Positions 1 to 5,692 of a DNA stretch of 7,140 nt are shown in pieces. The stretch is from NCBI GenBank assembly GCA_927911745.1, contig CAKMQF010000129.1:1-7140 (forward strand), read 5' to 3'. Position numbers and translations under genes: made by a program. The notes under the pieces are model-generated. The model searched no databases and was not told the DNA's origin. It saw only the letters and a program-made list of their open reading frames with translations. Source of the stretch: an uncultured Gemella sp. (lineage in GTDB: Bacteria; Bacillota; Bacilli; Staphylococcales; Gemellaceae). The stretch's first letter is position 1; each line of letters begins with the position of its first letter.

Positions 1-1
1 A

Positions 2-980
2 CAAAAGCACTGCAGTATATCTAAAAATCTTATATTTCACATTATGAAGAATCTTTCTAAGACACTATCATTTAAAGATATAGCTGAATTAAGTAATGTA
101 TCAGTATCTACAGTAGTAAGAGTAATGAAATCATGTAGAGAAGCTGTAGAAGTTAAGACTCATTCAAACCTACCAGAACACCTGTGTTTCGATGAAATAA
201 AATCAACTAAAGATAGTAAAAATGGAATGAGTTTCGTATTCTTAGATGCTAGAACACATGATTTTATAGACATTGTAGATGGAAGAACACAACATATATT
301 AAAACAATACTTTATGAGATATCCAAGAAAAGTAAGGAAGAAAGTAAAAACGATTTGTATAGATATTTATCCTCCTTATATGAATATGATTAGAGAGATG
401 TTCCCTAACACTGAGATAATAATAGATAGATTCCATATGGTTCAAAATATTAATAGAGAATTAAATAAAGCTAGAGTAAAACTAATGAATCAATATAAGA
501 ATAAAAAAGGTTCTACTTACACTATTCTAAAGAACTTCTGGAAAGTAATATTAGAAGATAGAGATAAAGTAAATTCAACAAAAACATTCTATTCTAGAAG
601 CTTTAAACGCTATGTAACTAGAAAAGAGGTATTAGATTATATATTAGCTATAGATGCTGAATTTACAGCTAGTTATGAGAGAGTTCATGAGATAAGAGAA
701 GCTATTAAGGCTAAAGATTCTGTAGAATTAGAGAAGTATATAGATATGGACACTAAAGGATTATCTAAAGGTGTATCTAAAGCTATAAATACTATGAAAA
801 AGCACAAAGAGTATATGCTTAACGCTGTTAAATATAAGTATTCTAATGGTCCATTAGAAGGATTTAATAATAAAATAAAACTACTAAAGAGAGTATCTTA
901 TGGATATTCTAGCTTTAGTAATTTTCAGATTACGCATTTTAATTATGTCTAGATTATTTGTTTCTGAGTACAAAAAATAA
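2..980 (+). CDS. ISL3-family transposase, 5'-truncated by window and frameshifted near the 3' end
   Basis: DDE-type transposase that would cut and join the ends of its own IS. The frame is open from base 2, so the N-terminus (zinc-binding part in this family) lies upstream; the ATG at 44 is internal. A helix-turn-helix-like stretch (FKDIAELSNVSVSTVVRV) is followed by likely catalytic acidic residues in FDEIKST, ICIDIYPPY and GPLEGFNNKIKLLKR, in the order usual for ISL3. The uninterrupted frame ends at TAG 950-952 with a poor C-terminus (NFQITHFNYV). From 927 another frame reads RLRILIMSRLFVSEYKK and stops at TAA 978-980, which is a typical ISL3 ending. One extra base in the run at 922-926 (aattttcaga instead of aatttcaga) explains the break. 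Codon use is extremely AT-rich (almost all Arg as AGA). Inactive as read, unless the indel is a sequencing error. Confidence 0.9.
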
Positions 981-1002
981 TGTCAAACTTAAAGAAAACA
1001 AG

Positions 1003-1050
1003 AAAAAATCTAAGCAGCAAAATGCTGCCTAGATCTCATTTCCTATTTTT
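1003..1050. terminator. Bidirectional intrinsic terminator inside the IS
   Basis: A hairpin pairs 1008-1019 with 1023-1034 (arms around GCAGCA/TGCTGC, one A-C mismatch, loop AAA). On the minus strand it is followed directly by six T (1003-1008 complement) and further T-rich sequence, a strong terminator. On the plus strand it is followed by a weaker T-rich tract up to about 1050. It can end the transposase transcript on the plus strand. On the minus strand it lies about 80 bases past the ribU stop and is the only convincing terminator for ribU. Confidence 0.75.
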
Positions 1051-1061
1051 CTCCATGCCCC

Positions 1062-1078
1062 GAATTTGACAAAGAGCC
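1062..1078 (-). repeat. Right terminal inverted repeat of the ISL3 element
   Basis: Read on the minus strand from the outside in, the sequence is GGCTCTTTGTCAAATTC, a GG(C/G)TCTTT-type end as found on ISL3-family elements. It lies 82 bases after the restored transposase stop. The matching left repeat is outside the window, so the exact inner boundary is not defined. Confidence 0.65.
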
Positions 1079-1114
1079 ATTTTTCATGGTTAAATTAATT
1101 AGTATCTAATATTA

Positions 1115-1675
1115 TTATGCAAAACGGCTACGAATACTAGTTGGTATTGATTTGTAAATACTCTTAGTAACGAAGAATAAGAATGTTACTAAAGCACCTT
1201 TAAGTAGGTTGAATGGTATAATACCAGCCGTTACGATTGTTTTTACGTTAGTCACGATGTCAGCTAGATTCATAATATATCCATATGCTGGAAGTAATAC
1301 GAAGTAGTTAAGTAGTGACATGAATACTGTCATTGCTAGTGTCCCTAAGATTCCACCAATAATAGTCTTAGCAGTACCTTTTTTATAGAAAAGAACGATG
1401 ATACTGATAAAAGTGAATTCTACTACTATATTAGCGATTGATCCGATTGGTTCATGTGATAACAAAGCGAAGTGTAGGAAGTTTTTTAAGAATGACACTA
1501 AAAGAGCATCTTTATATCCTAATAATAATAACGCCATGAATAATGGGATGAACGTAAAATCAAATTTTAGAAATGGTGGCAAGAATGGCACAGCAAAACT
1601 AAAAAAAGATAGAAGTAGAGCAATAACTGCAAGCATACCACTCAAAACTAGTGAGTGAACATTTTTTTTATACAT
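1115..1675 (-). CDS. ribU: Riboflavin ECF transporter, substrate-binding (S) component RibU
   Basis: Integral membrane protein that binds riboflavin and works with the shared ECF energizing module (EcfA/EcfA'/EcfT, not in this window) to import it. The 186-residue length and about six hydrophobic segments fit the family. Recognisable RibU stretches are PFLPPFLKFDF (31-40), EPIGSIANIV (75-84), LLNYFVLLPAYGYI (121-134) and GIIPFNLLKGA (151-161). N123, N156 and K159 sit where flavin-contacting residues are known in RibU structures (from memory of the family). The start ATG at 1675 has a good ribosome site, AAAGAGGT (1681-1688), six bases upstream. The FMN riboswitch upstream independently supports the function. 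Single-gene unit: the next gene upstream on this strand (glmS) has its own terminator. The gene is intact, unlike three of its neighbours. The segment after KFDF reads TFIP where many relatives have SDIP. Confidence 0.95.
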   Translation of the reverse strand: MYKKNVHSLVLSGMLAVIALLLSFFSFAVPFLPPFLKFDFTFIPLFMALLLLGYKDALLVSFLKNFLHFALLSHEPIGSIANIVVEFTFISIIVLFYKKGTAKTIIGGILGTLAMTVFMSLLNYFVLLPAYGYIMNLADIVTNVKTIVTAGIIPFNLLKGALVTFLFFVTKSIYKSIPTSIRSRFA

Positions 1676-1759
1676 TTAAAACCTCTTTCCTATCTTCATA
1701 GGCAATAAAATAGCCGCAATACTATTCTTAAAAAGGTGAATTCTAAATCTACGTTAGAT

Positions 1760-1790
1760 ATAAAACACCACTTTAAAAATTTTAAAGCGG
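1760..1790 (-). terminator. Intrinsic terminator in the ribU leader (likely FMN riboswitch expression platform)
   Basis: On the minus strand CCGCTTTAAA pairs with TTTAAAGTGG (1768-1790; ten pairs with one G-U, loop ATT), followed by TGTTTTAT. It lies about 95 bases after the riboswitch aptamer and about 90 before the ribU start, so it fits control by premature termination when FMN is bound. A possible antiterminator is TTTAAGTG (complement of 1819-1826), which could pair imperfectly with CGCTTTAAA of the 5' arm; this pairing is weak and only inferred. An additional small hairpin (AAGTG-TAA-CGCTT, 1811-1823) lies in between. Confidence 0.65.
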
Positions 1791-1883
1791 GACTGAAAGG
1801 TATGAAAAATAAGCGTTACACTTAAACGAAGTACAGCAAATATACATACGTAGTATACTGTATGTGTAAGTTTATTTATTCTA

Positions 1884-1990
1884 TATCTTCTATCATCCAG
1901 ACTGTACTGTCGGTTTTGGAATTTCACCAAATCTGCTTGCGCTCGCGGACTTTGACCGCCGGTCGGGAATTTCACCCTGCCCCGAAGATA
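1884..1990 (-). promoter_or_regulatory. FMN riboswitch (RFN element)
   Basis: The minus strand carries the RFN consensus nearly letter for letter: ATCTTCGGGGCAGGG, then TGAAATTCCCGACCGGCGGT, a GTCCGCGAGC segment, GCAGATTTGGTGAAATTCC, ACCGACAGTACAGTCTGGAT and GATAGAAGAT. The closing stem P1 pairs 1984-1990 with 1884-1890. FMN binding to this aptamer is known to shut off riboflavin synthesis or uptake genes. Here the only downstream gene is ribU, so high FMN should lower riboflavin import. The open frame crossing this region on the same strand is a by-product of the structured RNA. Confidence 0.98.
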
Positions 1991-2014
1991 ATTAAATTTA
2001 TTATTTATACGATT

Positions 2015-2043
2015 ATTATAAACCGAACTCGCTAAGTTGTAAA
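2015..2043 (-). promoter_or_regulatory. Sigma-A-type promoter of ribU
   Basis: On the minus strand TTTACA (2038-2043) and a perfect TATAAT (2015-2020) are separated by exactly 17 bases. Transcription would start near 2008, about 20 bases before the first paired base of the FMN riboswitch. The spacing and elements match the glmS promoter in this window. Confidence 0.85.
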
Positions 2044-2063
2044 GTGAAAAGGATTAACTTTTT

Positions 2064-2108
2064 AAAAAATAGATAAAAGCAGCTCAGAAATAATTTTCTC
2101 GAGCTGCT
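2064..2108 (-). terminator. Intrinsic terminator of glmS
   Basis: On the minus strand AGCAGCTC (2101-2108) pairs with GAGCTGCT (2078-2085). The stem continues after a one-base bulge with AGAAA/TTTCT and closes on a four-base loop. A T-rich stretch follows, including six T at the complement of 2064-2069. It begins 20 bases after the glmS stop and separates glmS from the ribU promoter. Confidence 0.85.
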
Positions 2109-2128
2109 CAAATATTTTATTTTTAAAA

Positions 2129-3932
2129 TTATTCTACTGTTACTGATTTAGCTAAGTTACGTGGTTTATCCACATCTAGTCCTTTAGTGTAGGCCGCGTA
2201 GTATGCGAATAGTTGTGTAACTACGATACTTGCGATTGGAGCAAGATCTTCGTTTACGTTAGGAATTGCGTAGTCACCTTTACGAGCTAATTTTTCTAAT
2301 GTAATGATTAGAGTATTAGCACCACGGCTAGCTACTTCACTTACGTTACTACGTGTATTTAAGTCTAGTTTAGCGCTTGTAATAAGAGCTACAACAGGTG
2401 TTCTTTCTTCGATAAGAGCTATTGTACCGTGTTTTAATTCTCCTCCGGCAAATCCTTCTGTTTGAATGTAAGAAACTTCTTTAAGTTTTAGAGCTGCTTC
2501 ACATGCACTATAGTAGTCGATTCCACGTCCGATATAGAATGCATTGCGTTCTGTGAATAAGTTTTTAGCTAAGTCTTTGATAGTTTTTGTATCATCTAAG
2601 ATTGATTCGATTGCAGAAGTAATTACTGATAATTCTTGCTCGATATCAAATTTAGGTTGTCTTGAAAGTTGTTTTGCTACTTCGTAAGCAAGTATGCTTA
2701 GTGTTGCGATTTGAGCAGTATATGCCTTAGTAGATGCAACCGCGATTTCAACACCTGCGTGAAGTAATAACGTATAGTCACATTCACGAGATAGAGTTGA
2801 AGCATCAACGTTAGTAAGTACTAAGAACTTATAATCTGCGTTTACACTACGTAATTTTGTAAGTACGGCACGAAGGTCAGCTGTTTCTCCTGATTGAGAA
2901 AGGAAGATGAACATTGGTTTTTTAGATAATAATGGTACGTTGTAAGCAAATTCTGATGCTAAGTGTACCTCTGTAGGAATACCAGCCCATTTTTCAAAGT
3001 AGTTTCTTCCTACTAGACCAGCGTTGTAACTTGTACCACATCCGATAATGTATAATCTATCTGCATCTTTTACATTATTAATAATTTCGCTGTTAATATT
3101 AACATCATGTCCATCGAAGTAGTGAGAGATGATGTTACGCATAGCTCCTACTTGCTCATGAATTTCTTTAATCATGTAATGTTCGTGGATACCTTTATCG
3201 ATTTCTCCAGCGTTTAAGTTAGTTGAGAAACTTTCACGCTCTACAACATTACCTTCTTTATCTTCGATAGTTACGCTATCTTTTTTCACGATAACAAATT
3301 CACCATCGTTGATTTCTAAGAAGTTGTTAGTGTACTTAATCATTGCTAAAGCATCACTACCAACATAGTTTTTATTTTCTTCTCCTAGTCCAATAAGAAG
3401 TGGACTTTTATTTTTTGCTACATATAATGTATCTTTATCTTCTGTATCGATTAAACAAAGTGCATAAGAACCTTGAAGTTTTGATACAGCTTTTTTGAAA
3501 GCTTCTTTAGTATCAAGACCACGATCGCTATAAACTTGTACTAATTGAACGATAACTTCAGTATCAGTTTCAGAAACAAGTTCTACACCTTTGAAAAATC
3601 TTTCTTTAAGTTCTTGGAAGTTTTCGATAACTCCATTGTGAACTAAAATAAAACGTTTATTGAAGCTTTGGTGAGGGTGAGAGTTAGTTGTGTTAACTCC
3701 ACCGTGAGTAGCCCAACGTGTATGACCAATACCTAATTCTAGGTGAAGGCCTTCAGGGATTAGGGCTTCTAGATTTTTAATGCGACCTACAGACTTAGTA
3801 ACGCTAGCTTCTCCGTTAACAACACCAGCGATACCAGCTGAGTCGTATCCACGGTACTCAAGACTACTAAGTCCATCGATTAAAAAATTTAACTCCATTT
3901 GCTTCTCCAACAAATCCTACAATTCCACACAT
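2129..3932 (-). CDS. glmS: Glutamine-fructose-6-phosphate aminotransferase GlmS, with N-terminal frameshift
   Basis: Makes glucosamine-6-phosphate from fructose-6-phosphate and glutamine, the first step toward UDP-GlcNAc for the cell wall; cytosolic. Correcting one base gives 600 residues, the normal length. The glutaminase domain (about 1-215) starts MCGIVGFVGEANGVKF, with Cys2 the nucleophile, then RGYDSAG, GHTRWATHG, HNGVIENF and TDTEV. SIS1 (about 285-430) has GCGTSYNAG, SQSGETADL and STKAYTAQ; SIS2 (about 455-590) has GRGIDYYSACEAALKLKEVS and EGFAGGELKHGT; the end is KPRNLAKSVTVE. As given, the start frame hits six T (complement of 3882-3887) and ends after 21 codons; with five T it runs into LIDGLSSLEYRGYDSAG. 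An in-frame ATG at 3913 gives 594 residues but lacks the cysteine and a ribosome site, so I place the start at 3932 (GCGAGGAA upstream). Controlled by the glmS ribozyme. Confidence 0.97.
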
Positions 3933-3940
3933 ATTAAAAA

Positions 3941-3948
3941 TTCCTCGC
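3941..3948 (-). promoter_or_regulatory. Ribosome binding site of glmS that fixes the start at 3932
   Basis: GCGAGGAA on the minus strand lies 8-9 bases before ATG 3930-3932, whose next codons read CGIVGF. This supports the start with the catalytic cysteine over the downstream ATG at 3913, which has no such site. Confidence 0.7.
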
Positions 3949-4118
3949 TTTTTTCTTTAATTTATTTTTTATAGAAAGTACTATAAAGTTTTATACATAT
4001 ACTCAAATATATTGTACTTCATCAAGTTTATGTAAACCTTAAAAGAAGACATAATGAGCCTATAGAGAGGTGATAATGATTTTGAAGGGTGGGTATGTCA
4101 CCATTACTCCTAAAGATA
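3949..4118 (-). other. 3' part of the glmS leader between ribozyme domain and gene
   Basis: About 170 bases without a plausible gene on either strand. The minus strand has GGTGACATACCCACC at about 4087-4102 and, further on, TCATTATCACC (about 4070-4080). The elements GGTGA/TCACC and TAATG/CATTA allow two alternative hairpins here. The rest is AT-rich, with a short palindrome TATAG-N6-CTATA near 3971-3986. I see no terminator on the glmS strand, so transcription should run through to glmS. Confidence 0.4.
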
Positions 4119-4371
4119 CAAGGTAGACCCCAGCAGTGACAACTAAAGTTTTTTTCGTCATTCTTCCTTAAAAACTAAGTTGCTGTTGCATACGCTATAT
4201 CTAAATATTTCGTCGTCTCTTCGTTCCTAGAAATATTAAGATCTACCCCATTGTACATTATCTAACGAAACTCTCTGGTTCCGAAAAAGCATCCGCCGAA
4301 TTTTCGATAACTTTTTTCCTCGTCAACTAAATTCAATTTAACCTTTAGAACTTAGTTCGGGCGCTATAATT
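4119..4371 (-). ncRNA. glmS self-cleaving ribozyme (GlcN6P-activated), with extended 3' domain
   Basis: The minus strand reads TTATAGCGCCCGAACTAAG, then GTTGACGAGGA, GTTATCGA, TTCGGCGGATGC, the conserved glmS ribozyme core. Cleavage is expected between A (complement of 4365) and G (4364). P1 pairs 4348-4357 with 4325-4334 (ten pairs, one G-U). CGCC of the 5' end faces GGCGG for P2, and GAAAAA/TTTTTC around 4284-4318 forms P2.1. The ribozyme is known to cleave the glmS mRNA when glucosamine-6-phosphate is abundant, leading to its decay. The 3' part is less canonical: 4122-4127 can pair with 4242-4247, enclosing two hairpins (4199-4211/4230-4242 and about 4140-4154/4170-4182). I could not map the usual P3/P4 by eye, so the 3' limit is approximate. 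Confidence 0.93.
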
Positions 4372-4385
4372 ATAAATTCAAATTA

Positions 4386-4391
4386 CCTCCT
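4386..4391 (-). promoter_or_regulatory. Perfect AGGAGG in the glmS leader upstream of the ribozyme
   Basis: AGGAGG lies about 20 bases before the ribozyme cleavage site. The only start nearby is TTG four bases later, followed by two codons and TAA, so no real peptide is evident. It may be chance, or a ribosome-binding or anti-SD contact in the short leader fragment released by cleavage. Confidence 0.3.
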
Positions 4392-4412
4392 AATATTTTA
4401 ATCGTACATAAT

Positions 4413-4441
4413 ATTATACTAGATGAAAAGCGCATTGTAAA
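4413..4441 (-). promoter_or_regulatory. Sigma-A-type promoter of glmS
   Basis: On the minus strand TTTACA (4436-4441) and a perfect TATAAT (4413-4418) are spaced by exactly 17 bases. The start point would be near 4406, giving a leader of about 475 nt and placing the ribozyme cleavage site about 40 nt from the 5' end of the mRNA. Nothing else is evident in 4442-4534, which is AT-rich intergenic sequence. Confidence 0.85.
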
Positions 4442-4534
4442 CTGAAAGGATATATTTACATAAACTCAAATATTAAAATAAAGTATCTAAAAATTTAACC
4501 TTAATTTTTAAATTGTAGAAATATAAAATTGATT

Positions 4535-4568
4535 AATAAAAAACCTACTTACTATTTGAGTAAGTAGG
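4535..4568 (-). terminator. Intrinsic terminator of the lipoprotein gene
   Basis: On the minus strand CCTACTTACT pairs perfectly with AGTAAGTAGG (4544-4568, ten pairs, five-base loop) and is followed by six T. It starts 8 bases after the restored stop codon at 4577-4579. This position supports the reconstructed 3' end over the premature stop at 4748. Confidence 0.92.
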
Positions 4569-4576
4569 CGATATTA

Positions 4577-5383
4577 TTATTCTGATTTTTGAGTATCAGC
4601 AGCTACCTCTTTAGCGTTTTTCACTTCATCAGGTAGCTTGATTTCTTTAACATTGTTTACGTTAGAGTATTGAATGTTTTGTTTGATTTTCATTGTTGTT
4701 GGAGTTGATGTGTTTTTGAGTAGCAAGCTCCATGTTTACTTCGTTAGTTACAGGTGTGTAATCTTTAGTAACAACAGTTTGATTGTAACGTTTTTGAAAT
4801 CAACGTTGTTGAATGCACTAGCATTTACTTCGTTTCCAGAAGATGCGTTTGCAACAGCAACCATAAGATCTTTAAATTGGTCTCCACTTCCTGTGTATGT
4901 TAGAACGTAGTTTCCGTTTTCTTCAGTTTTCTTGAAGTCTTTAGCAATTTTTTTGTAGAATTCTAAGATTTGTTCTGAGTTTGCAATTTTTTTAAGGTTT
5001 TCGAATTGAGCAGTAATACTGCTGCTTGAGCTTTTAACCCACTCATCTTGTCCTGTTGATTTTGCATAAGCAGTTCCATCTTTAATGTATAATTCTAGTG
5101 TTTGGCTTTGACCTTGAGCTTTCACATCAGTAGTAGCTTTAATTGCTAGAGGATCGATAATTAATGATCCTGATACAGTATTTTCAACTGTTTGAGTTTG
5201 CTCACCAACTAAAATTTCAGAACTGTTAGTTGCTACGAAATCTGTACTTTTTATGTTTTTAGATGATTCTACTGATTTATTAACGATTTGTTCTGTAGAA
5301 GCCCCCATGCCACAAGCAGCAAGAGTAACTGAAAGAATAACCGTTGCGATAAGCAATAGATATTTTTTTAATGATTTTGTCAT
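4577..5383 (-). CDS. Predicted lipoprotein, DUF6612-like, with two compensating frameshifts
   Basis: Signal peptide with lipobox LAAC (cysteine at residue 24, after MTKSLKKYLLLIATVILSVT), so it should be exported, lipidated and anchored outside the membrane. The rest (STEQIVNKSVESSKNIKSTD..., later LELYIKDGTAYAKSTGQDEWVK) resembles DUF6612-type lipoproteins; function unknown. The start at 5383 has AAGGAG six bases upstream. The uninterrupted frame ends at 4748 after 211 residues with an implausible tail (IKLLLLKITHL). Just before, one base is missing near 4778-4780; the frame then continues as TVVTKDYTPVTNEVNMELATQ, and one extra base in the run 4713-4717 returns to NTSTPTTMKIKQNIQYSNVN, then VKEIKLPDEVKNAKEV, ending at TAA 4577-4579. 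The corrected product has about 268 residues and ends 8 bases before a strong terminator. Either a sequencing artefact or a recent pseudogene. Monocistronic. Confidence 0.85.
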
Positions 5384-5406
5384 GTCGCTCTCCTTAATGT
5401 TAATGA

Positions 5407-5438
5407 AAATAGATTAGTTGAGTATAAAAAATCTATTT
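5407..5438 (-). repeat. 9-bp inverted repeat in the lipoprotein gene leader
   Basis: AAATAGATT (5407-5415) and AATCTATTT (5430-5438) are perfect inverted copies 14 bases apart, 12 bases upstream of the AAGGAG ribosome site. In the mRNA they could form a hairpin just before the ribosome site; as DNA they could be an operator. A second small palindrome, ATAGAA-ATA-TTCTAT, lies at 5453-5467. In such AT-rich sequence chance is possible. Confidence 0.4.
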
Positions 5439-5490
5439 ATAAATTTATTTTTATAGAAATATTCTATCATATTATAACTTATATTACTAC

Positions 5491-5520
5491 ATTATAGGTT
5501 CATTTTTTAGATATCTGTAA
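5491..5520 (-). promoter_or_regulatory. Possible promoter of the lipoprotein gene
   Basis: On the minus strand a perfect TATAAT (complement of 5491-5496) has TTACAG 18 bases upstream (5515-5520), a poor -35. A second TATAAT lies at about 5472-5477 without a good -35. The divergent intergenic region must hold this promoter, but I cannot choose firmly. Confidence 0.35.
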
Positions 5521-5592
5521 TAAATAATATAGGTTATAAATAAGAAGGATATTTTTATCTAATATTTTTTATGAAAATAATAAAAAAATCTA

Positions 5593-5621
5593 TTGACTTA
5601 TATCAATGATGGATATATAAT
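5593..5621 (+). promoter_or_regulatory. Sigma-A-type promoter of the padR operon
   Basis: TTGACT (5593-5598) and a perfect TATAAT (5616-5621) are separated by exactly 17 bases. The start point should be near 5628. The first operator copy fills the whole spacer and the second covers the start point, so a bound repressor would block RNA polymerase. Confidence 0.88.
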
Positions 5622-5655
5622 TATATCAAAGATGGATATATCAATAATGGATATA
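5599..5655 (+). promoter_or_regulatory. Triple operator, three copies of TATATC-N7-GATATA (likely PadR binding sites)
   Basis: Three near-identical 19-bp units lie at 5599-5617, 5622-5640 and 5637-5655. Each is an inverted repeat TATATC-N7-GATATA, and the centre is also conserved (AATGATG, AAAGATG, AATAATG). Centres are 23 and 15 bp apart, and copies 2 and 3 overlap by four bases. Their position over the spacer, the start point and the early leader, directly before a PadR-type gene, implies autorepression. That PadR binds here is inferred, not shown. Confidence 0.8.
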
Positions 5656-5692
5656 GATAAAGAATATCTCTAATTGGGTTAGGAGGGATAAA

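Larger units (their letters stand above)
1..1078 (+). mobile_element. ISL3-family insertion sequence, right part (left end outside window)
   Basis: The segment holds most of an ISL3-type transposase gene, a terminator hairpin and then a terminal inverted repeat whose outer end, read inward on the minus strand, is GGCTCTTTGTCAAATTC, the kind of end expected for ISL3 elements. The left end and the target duplication cannot be seen, because the transposase frame is already open at base 2. The element stops 36 bases before the ribU stop codon, so it was inserted just downstream of ribU in tail-to-tail orientation. ISL3 elements usually duplicate about 8 bp of target; the candidate right copy would be 1079-1086, but this cannot be checked without the left flank. 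Confidence 0.85.

Noticed and set aside
922..952. Programmed translational frameshift in the transposase
   Set aside because: Restoration needs a +1 shift, no known slippery signal is present, and ISL3 transposases are normally encoded in a single frame.
1398..1658. 86-residue plus-strand open frame
   Set aside because: Antisense shadow of ribU, which is strongly supported by motifs and riboswitch.
1754..1975. 73-residue minus-strand open frame in the ribU leader
   Set aside because: It lies within the FMN riboswitch and terminator and shows no protein-like pattern.
2129..3913. glmS starting at the ATG at 3913 (594 residues)
   Set aside because: It lacks the conserved MCGIVG start and a ribosome site; the correct N-terminus is visible in the other frame from 3932.
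3780..3974. 64-residue plus-strand open frame
   Set aside because: Antisense to the glmS start region; no ribosome site or recognisable sequence.
4119..4250. T-box leader or separate small RNA
   Set aside because: No T-box sequence or tRNA-binding specifier pattern; the region is continuous with the glmS ribozyme and better treated as its 3' domain.
4674..4910. 78-residue plus-strand open frame
   Set aside because: Antisense to the lipoprotein gene, whose coding sense is clear in the reconstructed frame.
5599..5655. CRISPR-like repeat array
   Set aside because: Only three 19-bp units with almost no spacers, located on a promoter; they are operators.
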